Notes: a model not told the origin generated them from the letters alone. A stretch of 64,000 bases of DNA from Kribbella voronezhensis (GCF_004365175.1 NZ_SOCE01000001.1:731154-795153); one strand, 5' to 3'; counted from the first letter of the stretch, positions 17,795 through 28,272 are shown. Made by a program: numbers and translations.

Positions 17795-19804
17795 ATGCCG
17801 ACCTCTGTATCCCTGCCGGCCCTCGGGGAGAGCGTCACCGAAGGAACCGTCACCCGCTGGCTCAAGCAGGTCGGTGACACGGTTGCCGTTGACGAGCCCC
17901 TGCTGGAGGTCTCGACCGACAAGGTCGACACCGAGATCCCCTCCCCCGTCGCCGGCACCTTGCTCGAGATCAAGGCCGCCGAGGACGAAACCGTAGAGGT
18001 CGGCGCCGAACTTGCCGTCATCGGCGACGCCGGCGAATCCGCCGGCTCCGAGCAGGCGGCTCAGCCTCAAGCCGAAGCCCCCGCGGAGCAGGCACCCGCC
18101 GAGGAGCCCCCGGCGGCTGAAGAACCGGCTGCCGAGGAAGCCCCGGCCGCTCAAGCCCCTGCCGCTGAAGCTCCGGCCGCTGAAGAAGCCCCGGCGCAGG
18201 AGGCCGCTCAGGAGGCTCCGGCCGCTGAAGCAGCCCCGTCTTCGTCGGGTTCGTCTTCTGGTACGTCGGTGACGCTGCCCGCGCTGGGTGAGAGCGTGAC
18301 CGAAGGCACCGTCACCCGCTGGCTCAAGCAGGTCGGCGACGACGTAGCCGTCGACGAACCGCTCCTCGAGGTCTCCACCGACAAGGTCGACACCGAGATC
18401 CCCTCGCCCGTCGCCGGCAAGCTCCTCGAGATCAAGGTCGCCGAGGACGAAACCGTCGAGGTCGGCGCCGAACTGGCCGTCGTAGGCTCCGGCGACGCCG
18501 CCCCGGCCCAGTCCGCGCCCGCCCAGTCCGCACCGACTCAGTCCGCCGACTCGGCCCCTGCCCAGTCCGCGCCGGCCGCATCGTCGACCACCGACAACGC
18601 GCCTTCGAACACCAACTCGGCAGCAGCGGCTCCAGCTCCGGCCGCCGCACCGGCCGCACAGCAGGCAGCCCCAGCCGCCGCTCCGGCCCCACAGCCTGCT
18701 CAGGCCCCGGCAGCTCAGGCCCCCGCAGCTCAGGCACCGGCAGCTCAGGCTCCCGCTGCTCAGCCGCCTGCGCAGGCTCCCGCCCCGCAGAGCGCACCTG
18801 CACCCGCGGCACAGGCCGCACCCGCCGCGACGCAGGCGCCCGCAGTACCGGCTTCTTCCAACGGCTCCTCCTCCGACGGCCCGAACTACGTCACCCCGCT
18901 GGTCCGCAAGCTCGCGGCCGAGCACGGCGTGGACCTCGGCTCTGTGGCAGGCACCGGCGTCGGCGGTCGCATCCGCAAGCAGGACGTGCTCGCGGCAGCC
19001 GAGGCCAAGAAGGCCGCAGCGGCCGCCGCTCCTGCACAGGCTCCTGCTTCGTCCGCACCGGCTGCCGCGGCCTCGGCCCCGGCCGTCAGCCCGCTGCGCG
19101 GTACGACCGAGAAGATGAGCCGTATCCGCAAGGCGATCGCCAACCACATGGTCAACTCGCTGCACGTCTCGGCGCAGCTGACCACCGTGGTCGAGGTCGA
19201 CGTCACCGAGATCGCCAAGCTGCGGAACGCGAAGAAGGCGGAGTTCGAGGCCCGCGAGGGCGTCAAGCTGTCGTTCCTGCCGTTCTTCGCCCTCGCCGCC
19301 GTGGACGCACTCAAGCAGTACCCGAAGCTGAACGCGTCCATCAACGACGAAGCCGGCGAGGTGACGTACCACGCCGCCGAGCACCTGGGCATCGCCGTCG
19401 ACGCCGAGAAGGGCCTGATGGTCCCGGTCGTGCACAACGCCGGTGACCTGAACATCGCGGGCCTGGCCAAGAAGATCGCCGACCTCGCCGAGCGCACCCG
19501 CAACAACAAGGTGCTGCCGGACGAGATGGCGGGCGGCACGTTCACCATCACCAACACCGGTAGCCGCGGCGCCCTGTTCGACACCCCGATCCTGAACCAG
19601 CCGCAGGTCGGCATGCTCGGAACCGGCGCCGTCGTCAAGCGTCCCGTCGTGATCACCCACCCGCAACTGGGCGAGACGATCGCGATCCGCCAGATGGTCT
19701 ACCTGGCGCTCACCTACGACCACCGTCTGGTCGACGGAGCCGACGCGGCCCGCTACCTGACCGCGGTCAAGCAGCGCCTGGAAGAAGCCCAGTTCGACGT
19801 CTGA
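17795..19804 (+). CDS. sucB: 2-oxoglutarate/pyruvate dehydrogenase E2 (dihydrolipoyl acyltransferase) with two lipoyl domains
   Basis: Acyltransferase core of a 2-oxoacid dehydrogenase complex. Seen: 669 residues in the order lipoyl domain 1 (1-78, lipoyl-lysine 43 in [10 protein letters not shown]), Ala/Pro/Glu-rich linker, a nearly identical lipoyl domain 2 (about 155-230), a long Ala/Pro/Gln-rich linker, a peripheral-subunit-binding domain ([17 protein letters not shown]...[12 protein letters not shown]) and a catalytic domain ending with the active-site [14 protein letters not shown]. Matches the architecture of mycobacterial DlaT. Whether it serves pyruvate, 2-oxoglutarate or both cannot be decided here. 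It is a substrate for LipB and LipA encoded downstream. Confidence 0.95.
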   Translation: MPTSVSLPALGESVTEGTVTRWLKQVGDTVAVDEPLLEVSTDKVDTEIPSPVAGTLLEIKAAEDETVEVGAELAVIGDAGESAGSEQAAQPQAEAPAEQAPAEEPPAAEEPAAEEAPAAQAPAAEAPAAEEAPAQEAAQEAPAAEAAPSSSGSSSGTSVTLPALGESVTEGTVTRWLKQVGDDVAVDEPLLEVSTDKVDTEIPSPVAGKLLEIKVAEDETVEVGAELAVVGSGDAAPAQSAPAQSAPTQSADSAPAQSAPAASSTTDNAPSNTNSAAAAPAPAAAPAAQQAAPAAAPAPQPAQAPAAQAPAAQAPAAQAPAAQPPAQAPAPQSAPAPAAQAAPAATQAPAVPASSNGSSSDGPNYVTPLVRKLAAEHGVDLGSVAGTGVGGRIRKQDVLAAAEAKKAAAAAAPAQAPASSAPAAAASAPAVSPLRGTTEKMSRIRKAIANHMVNSLHVSAQLTTVVEVDVTEIAKLRNAKKAEFEAREGVKLSFLPFFALAAVDALKQYPKLNASINDEAGEVTYHAAEHLGIAVDAEKGLMVPVVHNAGDLNIAGLAKKIADLAERTRNNKVLPDEMAGGTFTITNTGSRGALFDTPILNQPQVGMLGTGAVVKRPVVITHPQLGETIAIRQMVYLALTYDHRLVDGADAARYLTAVKQRLEEAQFDV

Positions 19805-19826
19805 GCTTCCGCACTGACTGAACATC

Positions 19827-19871
19827 CCGCGGGGTCGGGCGCTACGAGCGCCCGGCCCCGCGGCCTTTCCC
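19827..19871 (+). terminator. Strong intrinsic terminator after sucB
   Basis: Arms 19827-19843 and 19847-19863 form 17 pairs with one G-U wobble and a 3-base loop, followed by CCTTTCCC. It begins 23 bases after the sucB stop. Confidence 0.85.
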
Positions 19872-20189
19872 ACGCCACCTTCACCAGACACCGCGCGCCT
19901 CCGCTCCAACTCGGCACCGCTGCTCCGGCTCAGTGGCTGGCGTACGGCGGTGGTGTGGACGACGTTCCGTCGCCCTGGTTCAGGTCGGCGGCTGTTCGGT
20001 GACGAACCGCACAACTCGCGCCACACGAAGCAGCGCGTGAGCGGCTTCGGTGTGACTGCGAACTCAGCGGCGACTTGTCTCGGCGGGTCTCGGCGTTGGT
20101 TTTGTGGGAACTGGTTCGATGGCGTTGTCGGCTGAGCTGGAGCTGCCGCCGGACCGAATTCTTTCCGCGACCGAGGGGCCGATGATCGG
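19872..20189. other. 318-base intergenic region, no supported gene
   Basis: No open frame here has the codon pattern of the neighbours. A 24-codon open frame (ATG at 20119, with GGGAAC upstream) ends by overlapping the next gene's start as ATGA, so a short leader peptide is conceivable but unproved. The region should contain the promoter of the TIGR01777-family gene; I see no convincing -35/-10 pair. Confidence 0.3.
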
Positions 20190-21077
20190 ATGAAGTACGT
20201 ACTGGCCGGTTCGTCCGGCTTCCTGGGCAAGGCACTCGCGCGCGACCTGATGTCCGACGGCCATGAGGTGGTCCGGCTCGTACGCCGCGCGCCGAGCCGA
20301 CCCGACGAGGTCCGCTGGGACCCGGCTGCCGGCCAACTGGATCCCGCCGCACTCGCCGACGCCGACGTACTGGTGAACCTCGCCGGCGCCAACATCGGCC
20401 GGCCATGGACCCCGGCGTACCGCAAGACCATCCGCGAAAGCCGCGTCAGCACAACGGCAACCCTTGCCTCGGCGGCCGCCGCGCTCGACCACCGGCCGGT
20501 GTTCATCACCCAGAGCGGGATCGGCGGATACGGCAAGGACTGCGGCGATCGCATCCTCACCGAAGAATCCGAACTCGGCGAAGGATTCCTCTCCGACGTC
20601 GTCCGCCTCTGGGAAGGCGCGGCCGAACCCGCCCGCGCCGCCGGCTGCCGAGTCGCCTCCCTTCGCACCGGCGTCGTCATCGATCGCGACGCTCCCGCCT
20701 TCCAGCTCATGTCACTTCCCTTCCGTCTCGGCTTCGGCGGTCGCCTCGGCTCCGGCAAGCAGTACTTCCCCGTGGTGTCGCTCACCGACTGGCTCCGCGC
20801 CGTACGCTTCGTCGCCGAACACGACGAGATCAGCGGGCCGGTCAACGTCGACCTTCCGACCCCTGTCACTAACCAGGACTACACAACCGCCCTCGGCAAG
20901 GCCCTGCACCGCCCGACCTTGATCCCCGTACCGTCCTTCGTCCTCACCACCCTGCTCGGCGAATTCGCCTGGGAACTCATCGGCAGCAAACGTGCCCTCC
21001 CCGCCAAACTCCTCGACGCAGGCTTCACCTTCACCCACCCGACCGCCGAAGCAGCCTTGGCAGCCACCCTCACCTGA
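20190..21077 (+). CDS. TIGR01777-family NAD(P)-binding epimerase-like protein
   Basis: Short-chain dehydrogenase-like protein with C-terminal DUF1731; the family has no agreed biochemical role. Seen: 295 residues, N-terminal dinucleotide-binding KYVLAGSSGFLGKALARDL, the family pattern ADVLVNLAGANIGRPWTPAYRK and ITQSGIGGYG, LRTGVVIDRD, and a DUF1731-like C-terminus (VNVDLPTPVTNQDYTTALGKALHRP). Position matches Rv2216 between the E2 gene and lipB in M. tuberculosis, apart from the inserted kinase-like gene. A GAGGGG lies 13 bases upstream of the ATG, a loose ribosome binding site. Confidence 0.9.
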   Translation: MKYVLAGSSGFLGKALARDLMSDGHEVVRLVRRAPSRPDEVRWDPAAGQLDPAALADADVLVNLAGANIGRPWTPAYRKTIRESRVSTTATLASAAAALDHRPVFITQSGIGGYGKDCGDRILTEESELGEGFLSDVVRLWEGAAEPARAAGCRVASLRTGVVIDRDAPAFQLMSLPFRLGFGGRLGSGKQYFPVVSLTDWLRAVRFVAEHDEISGPVNVDLPTPVTNQDYTTALGKALHRPTLIPVPSFVLTTLLGEFAWELIGSKRALPAKLLDAGFTFTHPTAEAALAATLT

Positions 21078-21106
21078 CCCGAACTCTTTTAGCTCGAACG
21101 GATTGG

Positions 21107-23584
21107 TCAGAGGGCGTTGATCTCGGATATCCGCCACGCGCCGGTCATTCGGGCTTGGAGGACGATGCGGCGGGCAACCGGTCTACCTCTTGGAAAGGTG
21201 GTCCGACGGCCGGCCGGATCGACAGCGGCGCCGGCCACCAGGCGATCGACGACCTTGAGGACAGCGCGGTCCGCCTCCTCGCTTTCGATGACCAAGCTTC
21301 GGATTTCCATGGTGAGCCCCTCGATTCGTAGTCGCTGCGTCCGGTAGCTCGCGAGCAGGTTCTTGTCCGCCTTCCAGGGCACGCTTCCGGGGACATAGAT
21401 CGCATCTAGTCCGCCGACGTCTCCCGTCTGGAAGACCGTTGATCGCTTTCTGTCGAGCGCCCTCAACACGTCCAGCCAAGGCGTCGGCCAATCCGTACCA
21501 GGCGGAGTAGACACCGCCGTAGCCGTAGGAAGACTCCCTGCGGGATTCGGCGAGCCGGCGTCGGAAATCGTCGCTCGCCCAGACGCGACTGACGCATCGG
21601 TCCCCGGAGACTCGGCATCCCCCGTGGATGCCGCAGTACTCGGACCTCCGCCCAAAACACCAACAGCAACCAGACCAAGCACCAGCACAACCATCGCCGC
21701 CGCCCCCACCGCAGCCAGTACGCCGTACGCCGGTGCTCGTCCTCGCAGCCTCTCGCTCAGCCGCAGTCGAACACCCCACCAATGCCACGGCCGCCTGCTC
21801 TTCCGCCGTCCCGCCCGACCTCGACCCCCGCTCGAACGCCGCTGCCCCCTCCAATCACGCCCTCCTCTCCGGCTACCGGCAGCCGCATCAACTCGTGGAA
21901 CAACAACAGCAACTACGGATGGTCGATCTCCATCGCCAACACCGAGACCATCTGGTTTGTCTGCTTCAGCACCCGATTGAGCACCACCGAGGCCTTGAAG
22001 CCGTAGCCGTCCGCCGACACCCCCTAGCCCCGTCGATCCGGGGCTCGCGAATGTTGCCTCTTCGCGGGCGAAACCACTGAAAGCGCTAACAGATCCCTCC
22101 GCCGCTCGACTACCAAATGCACGCCTAGCAGCTGAACCAGCGCGCTGCCGCCCGCCACCGGCACCCTTAAAGAGACGATCGATCAACCGAGCGCGCGAGC
22201 TGGAAACCCTCGGCGTAACCGTCCGACCTCTCCCCTGGCGCCCTCCGCTCCGGCCCTTCCCATGACGGTCCACTGCACTCTTTCCGCCACGCCGAGCGCC
22301 GCCCACCCCCGGCCGCGCCGACACAGCCGACGATTTGTCGGGAGTTCCGCCCATTGACCCCGCAACATCGCTGGCCTCTGCATCGTCCTCGGAATCCGAG
22401 GACCCAAACGCCTCACGGCTCCGCTCTGAAGACCCTTCCTCCGGCCGCTTTCGCCGCCTTCCTTGGCGGTTCCCGTTCAGAACTCCCGCACCGCCGCCCG
22501 TTCCGTCCCCGCCTCGAATGCCCGTCCCGCCTCCGCCTCCACCACTCGTACCAGCGCTCTCATCGGAATCGCCAGACGCCGAACTCACGCCCGACGCACC
22601 AGGCCGAATTTCATCGGACGCCGGATCCTCGCCCGCCCCCACAGGTGCACCGAGAACCTCGGAACCACCCGCGAAGCTAGCGCCGTCCACGGAACGCGTG
22701 TCACCCGCCGATCTCACGTCGCCTGCCAACCCGTCCTCACCAGCCGGGCGCCCGCCGTCAGCCGCGCTTCCGGCGCCCGCCGACCTCGCGTCGTCAGTCG
22801 AGGTCATGTCGTTCGCCGAGTTCGTGTCACCTGCAGACGCGGTGCCGTCTGCTGCGGGCGAGGTGGAGCGTCCTGGTCGGCTGGTCGGCGTACGGATGTT
22901 TGGGCTTTCGAAGTCGGTGCCGGGCAACGGCAACGCTGGCGGGACTGCTGTGGCGCCCAAGAGGGCGATCGGGGTGGGTACCGCAAGGCGTAGTACCCGG
23001 TCGGCTGTCTGCTGGGCGTCGCCGGCGAAGAGCGATGCCTTGAACAGGTCCGGATCTCCACCAGCGGCTATGGCTAGCTCGGCGAGCGCCTCCAGGTCTG
23101 ACTGCGGGGTCGCGACGGGGTCGGTCAAGCTGCGGAGACCGACATCGGTCAGGACCGGTCGGCCTTCGGCGTCGAGCATGACGTTGTCCAACGTGAGATT
23201 GCCGTGAGTCAGCCCGATGCGATGGATCACCGCGAGCCCCTGCGCCAGCGGGCCGATCAACGTCACCAATTCCCCCTCCGACAGCGGTTGGCGGCGCTCC
23301 AAGAGACTCGCGAGCGTGCCGGCCGCGACGTACTGGCTGAAGAGCAGCCAAACGCGGTCGGTTTGCCGTACGTCGAGCAAGCGCGCGACGTGCGGGTTGT
23401 CGATGGATCTGGTGAGGGACAGGTCCCGCCCGAACTCCTCGACAGCCGGGACCGTGGCTGCCGGGATGCGTTTGAGCACGGCGTGCCGGCCGGAGCGGAG
23501 GTCCCGCAGCAGCCAGACAGAGCCGGTCGCTCCGGACCCGAGGCCGCGGCGCAAGCTGTAGCCGGCGATGTCTTCGAGTGCCAT
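21107..23584 (-). CDS. Membrane protein with protein-kinase-like domain, probable pseudokinase
   Basis: Seen: 825 residues. The N-terminal kinase-like domain (about 1-200) has a glycine loop [13 protein letters not shown] and the ATP-binding Lys38 (HAVLKR). The catalytic HRD is HGN (127-129), so the proton-accepting Asp is Asn, DFG is DVG (147-149), the usual catalytic-loop lysine is Thr131, and the C-lobe is short. A disordered Ser/Gly/Asp-rich linker of several hundred residues follows, then one transmembrane helix ([20 protein letters not shown]) and an extracytoplasmic C-terminal domain of about 150 residues. Topology resembles PknB-type sensors, but phosphotransfer is unlikely. It may bind a partner or ligand. 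It interrupts the sucB-lipB synteny and lies convergent to the TIGR01777 gene. Confidence 0.85.
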   Translation of the reverse strand: MALEDIAGYSLRRGLGSGATGSVWLLRDLRSGRHAVLKRIPAATVPAVEEFGRDLSLTRSIDNPHVARLLDVRQTDRVWLLFSQYVAAGTLASLLERRQPLSEGELVTLIGPLAQGLAVIHRIGLTHGNLTLDNVMLDAEGRPVLTDVGLRSLTDPVATPQSDLEALAELAIAAGGDPDLFKASLFAGDAQQTADRVLRLAVPTPIALLGATAVPPALPLPGTDFESPNIRTPTSRPGRSTSPAADGTASAGDTNSANDMTSTDDARSAGAGSAADGGRPAGEDGLAGDVRSAGDTRSVDGASFAGGSEVLGAPVGAGEDPASDEIRPGASGVSSASGDSDESAGTSGGGGGGTGIRGGDGTGGGAGVLNGNRQGRRRKRPEEGSSERSREAFGSSDSEDDAEASDVAGSMGGTPDKSSAVSARPGVGGARRGGKSAVDRHGKGRSGGRQGRGRTVTPRVSSSRARLIDRLFKGAGGGRQRAGSAARRAFGSRAAEGSVSAFSGFAREEATFASPGSTGLGGVGGRLRLQGLGGAQSGAEADKPDGLGVGDGDRPSVVAVVVPRVDAAAGSRRGGRDWRGQRRSSGGRGRAGRRKSRRPWHWWGVRLRLSERLRGRAPAYGVLAAVGAAAMVVLVLGLVAVGVLGGGPSTAASTGDAESPGTDASVASGRATISDAGSPNPAGSLPTATAVSTPPGTDWPTPWLDVLRALDRKRSTVFQTGDVGGLDAIYVPGSVPWKADKNLLASYRTQRLRIEGLTMEIRSLVIESEEADRAVLKVVDRLVAGAAVDPAGRRTTFPRGRPVARRIVLQARMTGAWRISEINAL

Positions 23585-23703
23585 GCCTAGGAGGATGCCC
23601 GGATTGCTCCCGCCGCCGCGGAAGTTATCCACAGCTCCTGTCGCGGACCGTGCCTGTGGATGGCGACGAACGGCGCCACGACCGGCGACATACACTCGAA
23701 GGC

Positions 23704-24435
23704 GTGCGCGAGATCAAGTATGTGAGGGCCGGGTTCGGCGCCGAAGCGGTCGACTACGAGCAGGCGTGGGCGGAGCAGCGCCACCTGCACGCAGCAGTTG
23801 CCGAGGGCACCGGACCGGACACCGTCATCCTCCTCGAACACCCACCCGTATACACAGCAGGCAAACGCACCGAGCCGCACGAACGCCCGCTGGACGGTAC
23901 GCCGGTGGTCGACGTGGACCGAGGCGGCAAGATCACCTGGCACGGGCCGGGGCAACTCGTCGGCTACCCGATCGTCAAGCTCGCTTCGCATGTGTACGTC
24001 GTGGACTACGTTCGGCGGCTGGAGGAAGCGCTCATCGCGGTCTGCGCCGACCTCGGCGTCAAGACCGGTCGCGTCAAGGGACGCAGCGGAGTCTGGGTTC
24101 CCGCGGACGACCGCGGACGTGAGCGCAAGATCGCGGCGATCGGCATCCGCGTCGCGCAGGGCGTGACGATGCACGGCTTCGCGCTGAACTGCGACAACGA
24201 CCTCGCCTGGTTCGACCGGATCGTGCCGTGTGGCATCTCGGATGCCGACGTCACGACGCTCAGCAAGGAACTGGGACGTCAGGTCACCATCGCCGAAGTC
24301 CTGGACTCGGTCGAACACCACCTGACCAACGTGCTCGCCTGGAATCCGTACGAGCGCACTCCCGACCTTGTCCACGCTGAGCCCGAGGCCCCCACCGGCA
24401 TCACCTACGGCCTCACCGTCGCCCCGCTCTCCTGA
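23704..24435 (+). CDS. lipB: Octanoyl-[ACP]:protein N-octanoyltransferase
   Basis: Transfers octanoate from acyl carrier protein to lipoyl-domain lysines (SucB-type E2, GcvH), the first step of lipoate synthesis. Seen: 243 residues, family motif [17 protein letters not shown], the catalytic pair Lys142 ([10 protein letters not shown]) and Cys176 (RIVPCGISD). With the GTG start at 23704 these numbers coincide with those I recall for M. tuberculosis LipB (Lys142/Cys176), which supports that start. Working partner of lipA about 10 kb downstream. Confidence 0.96.
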   Translation: MREIKYVRAGFGAEAVDYEQAWAEQRHLHAAVAEGTGPDTVILLEHPPVYTAGKRTEPHERPLDGTPVVDVDRGGKITWHGPGQLVGYPIVKLASHVYVVDYVRRLEEALIAVCADLGVKTGRVKGRSGVWVPADDRGRERKIAAIGIRVAQGVTMHGFALNCDNDLAWFDRIVPCGISDADVTTLSKELGRQVTIAEVLDSVEHHLTNVLAWNPYERTPDLVHAEPEAPTGITYGLTVAPLS

Positions 24436-24437
24436 TC

Positions 24438-24455
24438 CCGCCGCTCGGGCGGCGG
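24438..24455. terminator. Short GC hairpin between convergent genes
   Basis: Seven perfect pairs (24438-24444 with 24449-24455) around a TCGG tetraloop, 3 bases after the lipB stop and 5 bases from the stop of the converging gene. It could end both transcripts, although the stem is short. Confidence 0.45.
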
Positions 24456-24459
24456 AACA

Positions 24460-26178
24460 TCACGGTCGCTTCTGCAGACCGCTGTGATCAGCTGCGCCGG
24501 TGCCGACGGATTCGTTGCGACGGTCGGGGTCGAGCGGGAGGAAACCTTCGGCGGCCAGCGCGGCAAGGCCGATGGCGGGCAGGTCTCCGAGGCCACGGTA
24601 GAGCAGGTACCGGGGTGCCCAGCGAGGCAGGAACTTGGCGTTGAACCGGCGCAAGGTGTCCAATTGGATGCCGAAGGCGCCGTCGAGTCGCTGCACCAGC
24701 CAGGCGGTCATCGCCTGGCTGGGGGTCCGGTCGGTGTGCGGGTCCAGGGCGGAGCGGAACGCGGCGAAGTTGAGGGAGAGGTCAGCGATCCCGTGCGCGC
24801 GGGCCCAGCCGATCATGTCGACGATCGCCCGTTCGCCGGCTCCGTTCGGCGCCTGGGGCAACCGGCGCATGACGTCCAGCGACAGCGCCGTTCCGGCCCG
24901 GCACGGCCGATAGCGCTGGAACGCCACCGGCCGGCCCGTTCGGTCGCGGCACACCACGATGCGGCAGTCGGGATACTCGTCGGTGAGCAGATCCCCCAGC
25001 GCCATCGAGAAGCCGAACTCGCGCTGGCCGAGCCGAGCCCGTGCCGCGAGGTCCAGCAGCACCTGCCGCAGCCCCGGCTCGATGTCGCCCTCGCGGAGTA
25101 TCTCAGTGGTCAGCCCGGCATTGCGCGAGCGGTTGACCGCCTGGCGGGCATTGCGCATTCGTCGCCCGGCAAGACTGAACGTCGCCACGTCAACGATCGC
25201 CTCGTCTCCGATGTAGAGCGCGTGCAACCCCAGCGACCTGTACATCGGCAGCAGCTCCTGGCGGGCGCCCATGATCCCCGGCCGCCAGCCATGCCGGTCG
25301 CACAGCCGCAGGAATGCGTCCGTCGCGGCGGCGAACGCAGCGGGGTCGCCGACCGGGTCACCGCTGGCCAGACCGATCCCGCGCACATAGCGGTAGCCGA
25401 TCGCGGCCTGCCGGTCCGGATCGAAGACCAGACGCTTGTCCCGGCGCAGCGCGAACGGATCCAGCGTGTCACCGTCGGGCCGATCGACCAGCCGGCGGGC
25501 GAGGTCCCGGTCGCTGCCAGGCGGCTGGCCGCTCAGCGCGGCGACCGGGGCGAGCACCGCGAGCAGCAAGATCGCCGTGGTGAGTACGCCCAGCGCAGTC
25601 AGTGATCCCGGAAACCATTGCCCGAAGCGGCCGTCGATGGTCAGCTGCCCACTGAACCCGACCAGCCTGGCACCGGTTTCGCTGACCATGGCCGTGAAGG
25701 AGGGAGCCGGGTGGATGGAGTCGCGATGCGAGTAGAGCCCGCCCAGTCCGTACGCGAGATCCAGCGCGAGAAGGACCACCGCCAGTGGCAGGAGGTCGGT
25801 GATTCGCGCCGTGCGTAGAGGGACGACGAACAGCTGCCGCATTCGAAGTAGCGCCAGGGCCAGCAACCCGGTGACCGCAGCGCTCGACAGATCCAGCCCT
25901 CTGACCAGGTGTGCCACAGTCGCCAGCAACAACAGGGTGACCGTGGCATAGAGCGCGAACCTGCGCCGTTGTGCCACACCTCGTCCCGTCACCACCAGCG
26001 CTGCACCGGCCAAGACCGCAGTGCCGTGCGCCAACTGAGTGCCGCCTACGGTGAACAGCTGCTCGTCCAGCCACACGCCTGCCTGCCACGGCCGTCCCAG
26101 TGTCGAGGCGAGGGTGAGCAAGCCAGTAGTGGCGACCAGCAGCCCGAGCAGCCGGGCCCGCGTCACGGCAGCAACCAC
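24460..26178 (-). CDS. Membrane-anchored DUF2156 (lysylphosphatidylglycerol-synthase C-terminal-like) protein
   Basis: Seen: 572 residues. The N-terminal half has about six hydrophobic helices (starting LLGLLVATTGLLTLAS); the C-terminal 310 residues match the LPG-synthase catalytic domain, with FDPDRQAAIGYRYVRG, RPGIMGARQELLPMYRSLGL and NRSRNAGLTTEI. Family knowledge: such domains move an amino acid from aminoacyl-tRNA to phosphatidylglycerol, changing envelope charge; the fold is GNAT-like and substrate varies. No lysyl-tRNA synthetase domain is fused, unlike mycobacterial LysX. The N-terminal helices are fewer than in MprF, so the flippase is likely absent. Start GTG 26178 has weak support; another GTG lies 12 bases inside. 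Confidence 0.85.
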   Translation of the reverse strand: MVAAVTRARLLGLLVATTGLLTLASTLGRPWQAGVWLDEQLFTVGGTQLAHGTAVLAGAALVVTGRGVAQRRRFALYATVTLLLLATVAHLVRGLDLSSAAVTGLLALALLRMRQLFVVPLRTARITDLLPLAVVLLALDLAYGLGGLYSHRDSIHPAPSFTAMVSETGARLVGFSGQLTIDGRFGQWFPGSLTALGVLTTAILLLAVLAPVAALSGQPPGSDRDLARRLVDRPDGDTLDPFALRRDKRLVFDPDRQAAIGYRYVRGIGLASGDPVGDPAAFAAATDAFLRLCDRHGWRPGIMGARQELLPMYRSLGLHALYIGDEAIVDVATFSLAGRRMRNARQAVNRSRNAGLTTEILREGDIEPGLRQVLLDLAARARLGQREFGFSMALGDLLTDEYPDCRIVVCRDRTGRPVAFQRYRPCRAGTALSLDVMRRLPQAPNGAGERAIVDMIGWARAHGIADLSLNFAAFRSALDPHTDRTPSQAMTAWLVQRLDGAFGIQLDTLRRFNAKFLPRWAPRYLLYRGLGDLPAIGLAALAAEGFLPLDPDRRNESVGTGAADHSGLQKRP

Positions 26179-26398
26179 TTGGCGATAACCACAGTCCGAC
26201 TATGACCTTTGCCCGGCTGACTTCGGAAGGGTCCTAGGACCCCGGCGCTGCGGGCAGGACGGCAGAGCTGTAAGTCGTCATGTGGTTGTTGCACGGTAGC
26301 AACAAGGTGTTGAGTGGGGACGGAGAGTGATTGGCGGCGGGCGGGGACTCGCGAAGTGTCGTCGCTGTGTGGGGGGTAAACGTCGCTACGGTGGGGAT

Positions 26399-28189
26399 GT
26401 GTCCAAATTCTTTGGCTTCCTCTTAGGTGTCGTGGTTGCGCTCGTTGGGCCGGCCGTGTTCGGGGTATTGGCTGCGGACGGCGGAATCGAGCTGAACGCG
26501 AAGGAGATGGCGCTTGCCTATGGCATCGGAGCGCTGATCTTCTGGGCCGTCGTGTCGTACTTCTCCGGCGCTGCCGCGATCGGTGCGGCGCTGGTTTTCG
26601 GCGCGATGATCTACATGGTGCACTGGATTCCCAACCGGATGACGAACTTCCTCAACGATGTTCCCGGGGTGACCACGGGGATGATCGAGGGCATCAAGCA
26701 GTACACGCTGAACGGTGTCGTGCCGATTCTTGCGGTGATCTCCTTGGTGTACGGCATCCAGTCGATCGTTCGCTCAGTGCAGCGCCGTCGCCGGGAGCGG
26801 GCCGAGGCTGAGCGGGTGCAGCGCGAGCAGGAGTTGGCGCAGGCGCAGCAGGCTGCTGAGGCCGCGCCGTACCAGCCTGCGCCGTATCAGGTTGCCGGAG
26901 GCGACTATCCGGCCGGTGGTGAGAACCGGTTCAGTGGATACGGGAACACCAGCTACGACGACTTGTTCGACGACGAGGAAGAGCCGGAGCCGGTGCGGCC
27001 GCGTAACCAGGCGGACGAGCAGACTGCGATGTTCGCTACCGGTGGTGCGGATGAGACGTACGCCGATGGTGGCGGGCGTGAGGGTGGCGACGAGACGCGG
27101 CTGGTGCCGACGGATCGCGACGAGACCGAATTGGTGCCGACCGCATCGGCCGAGAGCCGGGCCGCGGACGAGGACGACTCCCCCATGCAAGCTGCGGATG
27201 ACGACACCGTGCAGGCTGCGAAGCCTGCGGTTCAAGTGGAAACGGCCGTCCCGCCGGAGAAATCCGTTGCCCAGGGCGACGATTCCGGCGAGGACGAGAC
27301 TCGACTCACCCCGGCCAGTACTACGGAATCCCCAGCCCCGGCAGCACCAAGCGCCGCTGCCCCGACTCCGGTCTCCTCTGCGACCGACGCCGGTACGACG
27401 CGCGCCGCAGACGCTGCCGCCGAAGGCGAACGGTCCACCGGCCCGACGGCATCCGCCGAAACGCCGACACCGAGTGCACCTGAAGCCGGTACTACGACTG
27501 CCGCAAGTGCCCCTGGCGCTCCGGGGGCGAGCAACGCAGGTGCGACCTCACCCGAGAGCGGTGCGCCTGCCGCCGTGCCGGCTCAGAGCGGGCCGGAAGA
27601 TGTGGCCTCGACGCAAGGCCGTGCACGAGATGCAGATGCAGGACCGGCGGAAAGCGGTCCGGTCGGTCCAGGATCGCCGCAAGGCGGCGCGGATCGCGCA
27701 GGCTCGGTAGAGCGCGGCGCGGAGGGTGCCGGATCGCCACAGGGCGGCGCGGATCGCGCAGGCTCAGTGCAGGGCGGCGCGGAGGGTGCCGGATCGCCGC
27801 AGGGCGGCGCGGATCGCGCAGGCTCGGTACAGGGCAGCGCGGAGGGTGCCGGATCGCCACAGGGCGGCGCGGATCGCGCAGGCTCCGTACAGGGCAGCGC
27901 GGGGATGAGTTCGCAGAACAGCGTGCGGGGAGGGGCGTCTGTCGACAGTGGTCCGGCGAGCGTGGCTGGGGCGGTTGGGGGCGGCGCAGCGTACGGAGTG
28001 CAGGGGGCGGGGCAGCGGGTGGAGGAGGTTGGGCAGCAGTATCGGGAGCGGATGGATGGGCCGGAGGTGGATGAGACCGGGGAACATCACTTCGGGGCGT
28101 TCGAGAATCCGATGGTTTCCGATGATGCGCGGCCGATGGCGCCGCGGGTTATGGATCTGCCGGGGCAGTTCCGGCCGGCCGGCACCTGA
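26399..28189 (+). CDS. Hypothetical membrane protein with long disordered, tandem-repeat tail
   Basis: Seen: 596 residues from a GTG at 26399. The first about 125 residues contain four hydrophobic segments, then a charged helix (QRRRRERAEAERVQREQELAQ) likely to form a coiled coil. About 430 residues of low-complexity Ala/Pro/Gly/Thr/Glu sequence follow, including repeated DETRLVPTDRDETELVPT-like acidic motifs and four copies of a 20-residue repeat. The last 45 residues are more ordered (HHFGAFENPMVSDDARPM). The tail should be cytoplasmic if the N-terminus is inside. No known function; it may be a scaffold at the membrane. A strong terminator follows. Confidence 0.85.
   Translation: MSKFFGFLLGVVVALVGPAVFGVLAADGGIELNAKEMALAYGIGALIFWAVVSYFSGAAAIGAALVFGAMIYMVHWIPNRMTNFLNDVPGVTTGMIEGIKQYTLNGVVPILAVISLVYGIQSIVRSVQRRRRERAEAERVQREQELAQAQQAAEAAPYQPAPYQVAGGDYPAGGENRFSGYGNTSYDDLFDDEEEPEPVRPRNQADEQTAMFATGGADETYADGGGREGGDETRLVPTDRDETELVPTASAESRAADEDDSPMQAADDDTVQAAKPAVQVETAVPPEKSVAQGDDSGEDETRLTPASTTESPAPAAPSAAAPTPVSSATDAGTTRAADAAAEGERSTGPTASAETPTPSAPEAGTTTAASAPGAPGASNAGATSPESGAPAAVPAQSGPEDVASTQGRARDADAGPAESGPVGPGSPQGGADRAGSVERGAEGAGSPQGGADRAGSVQGGAEGAGSPQGGADRAGSVQGSAEGAGSPQGGADRAGSVQGSAGMSSQNSVRGGASVDSGPASVAGAVGGGAAYGVQGAGQRVEEVGQQYRERMDGPEVDETGEHHFGAFENPMVSDDARPMAPRVMDLPGQFRPAGT
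27671..27907 (+). repeat. Four tandem copies of a 60-bp repeat inside a coding sequence
   Basis: Units start at 27671, 27731, 27791 and 27851; the last is slightly short. Each encodes a version of GSPQGGADRAGSVQGGAEGA. Copies differ at only a few positions, many synonymous, and the period is a multiple of three, so changes in copy number keep the frame. This points to recent expansion by slippage or unequal recombination. Confidence 0.95.
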
Positions 28190-28219
28190 AACCGCGCGAC
28201 CCCACAGACACAGAACAGG

Positions 28220-28262
28220 CGCCCCGCCGGTCCGGAGAAAGGATCGGCGGGGCGTTTGTTTG
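28220..28262 (+). terminator. Intrinsic terminator after the repeat-tailed membrane protein
   Basis: Arms 28220-28233 and 28241-28254 form 14 pairs with one G-U and a 7-base loop, followed directly by TTTGTTTG. This is the most classical Rho-independent terminator in the window. It also lies just past the stop of the converging LysR gene. Confidence 0.92.
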
Positions 28263-28272
28263 CCCAAAAAAA

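Noticed and set aside
20119..20193. A 24-codon leader peptide overlapping the TIGR01777 start.
   Set aside because: Too short to test by codon use and only a weak ribosome binding site; recorded in the intergenic entry but not called as a gene.
17771..20869. A 1032-codon minus-strand frame opposite sucB and the TIGR01777 gene.
   Set aside because: Translation is low-complexity Gly/Arg/Leu with no motif; the plus strand encodes unmistakable E2 and TIGR01777 proteins and a terminator.
27671..27907. 60-bp direct repeats as a possible CRISPR array.
   Set aside because: Units are contiguous, in frame with a coding sequence, and have no unique spacers; they encode a protein repeat.
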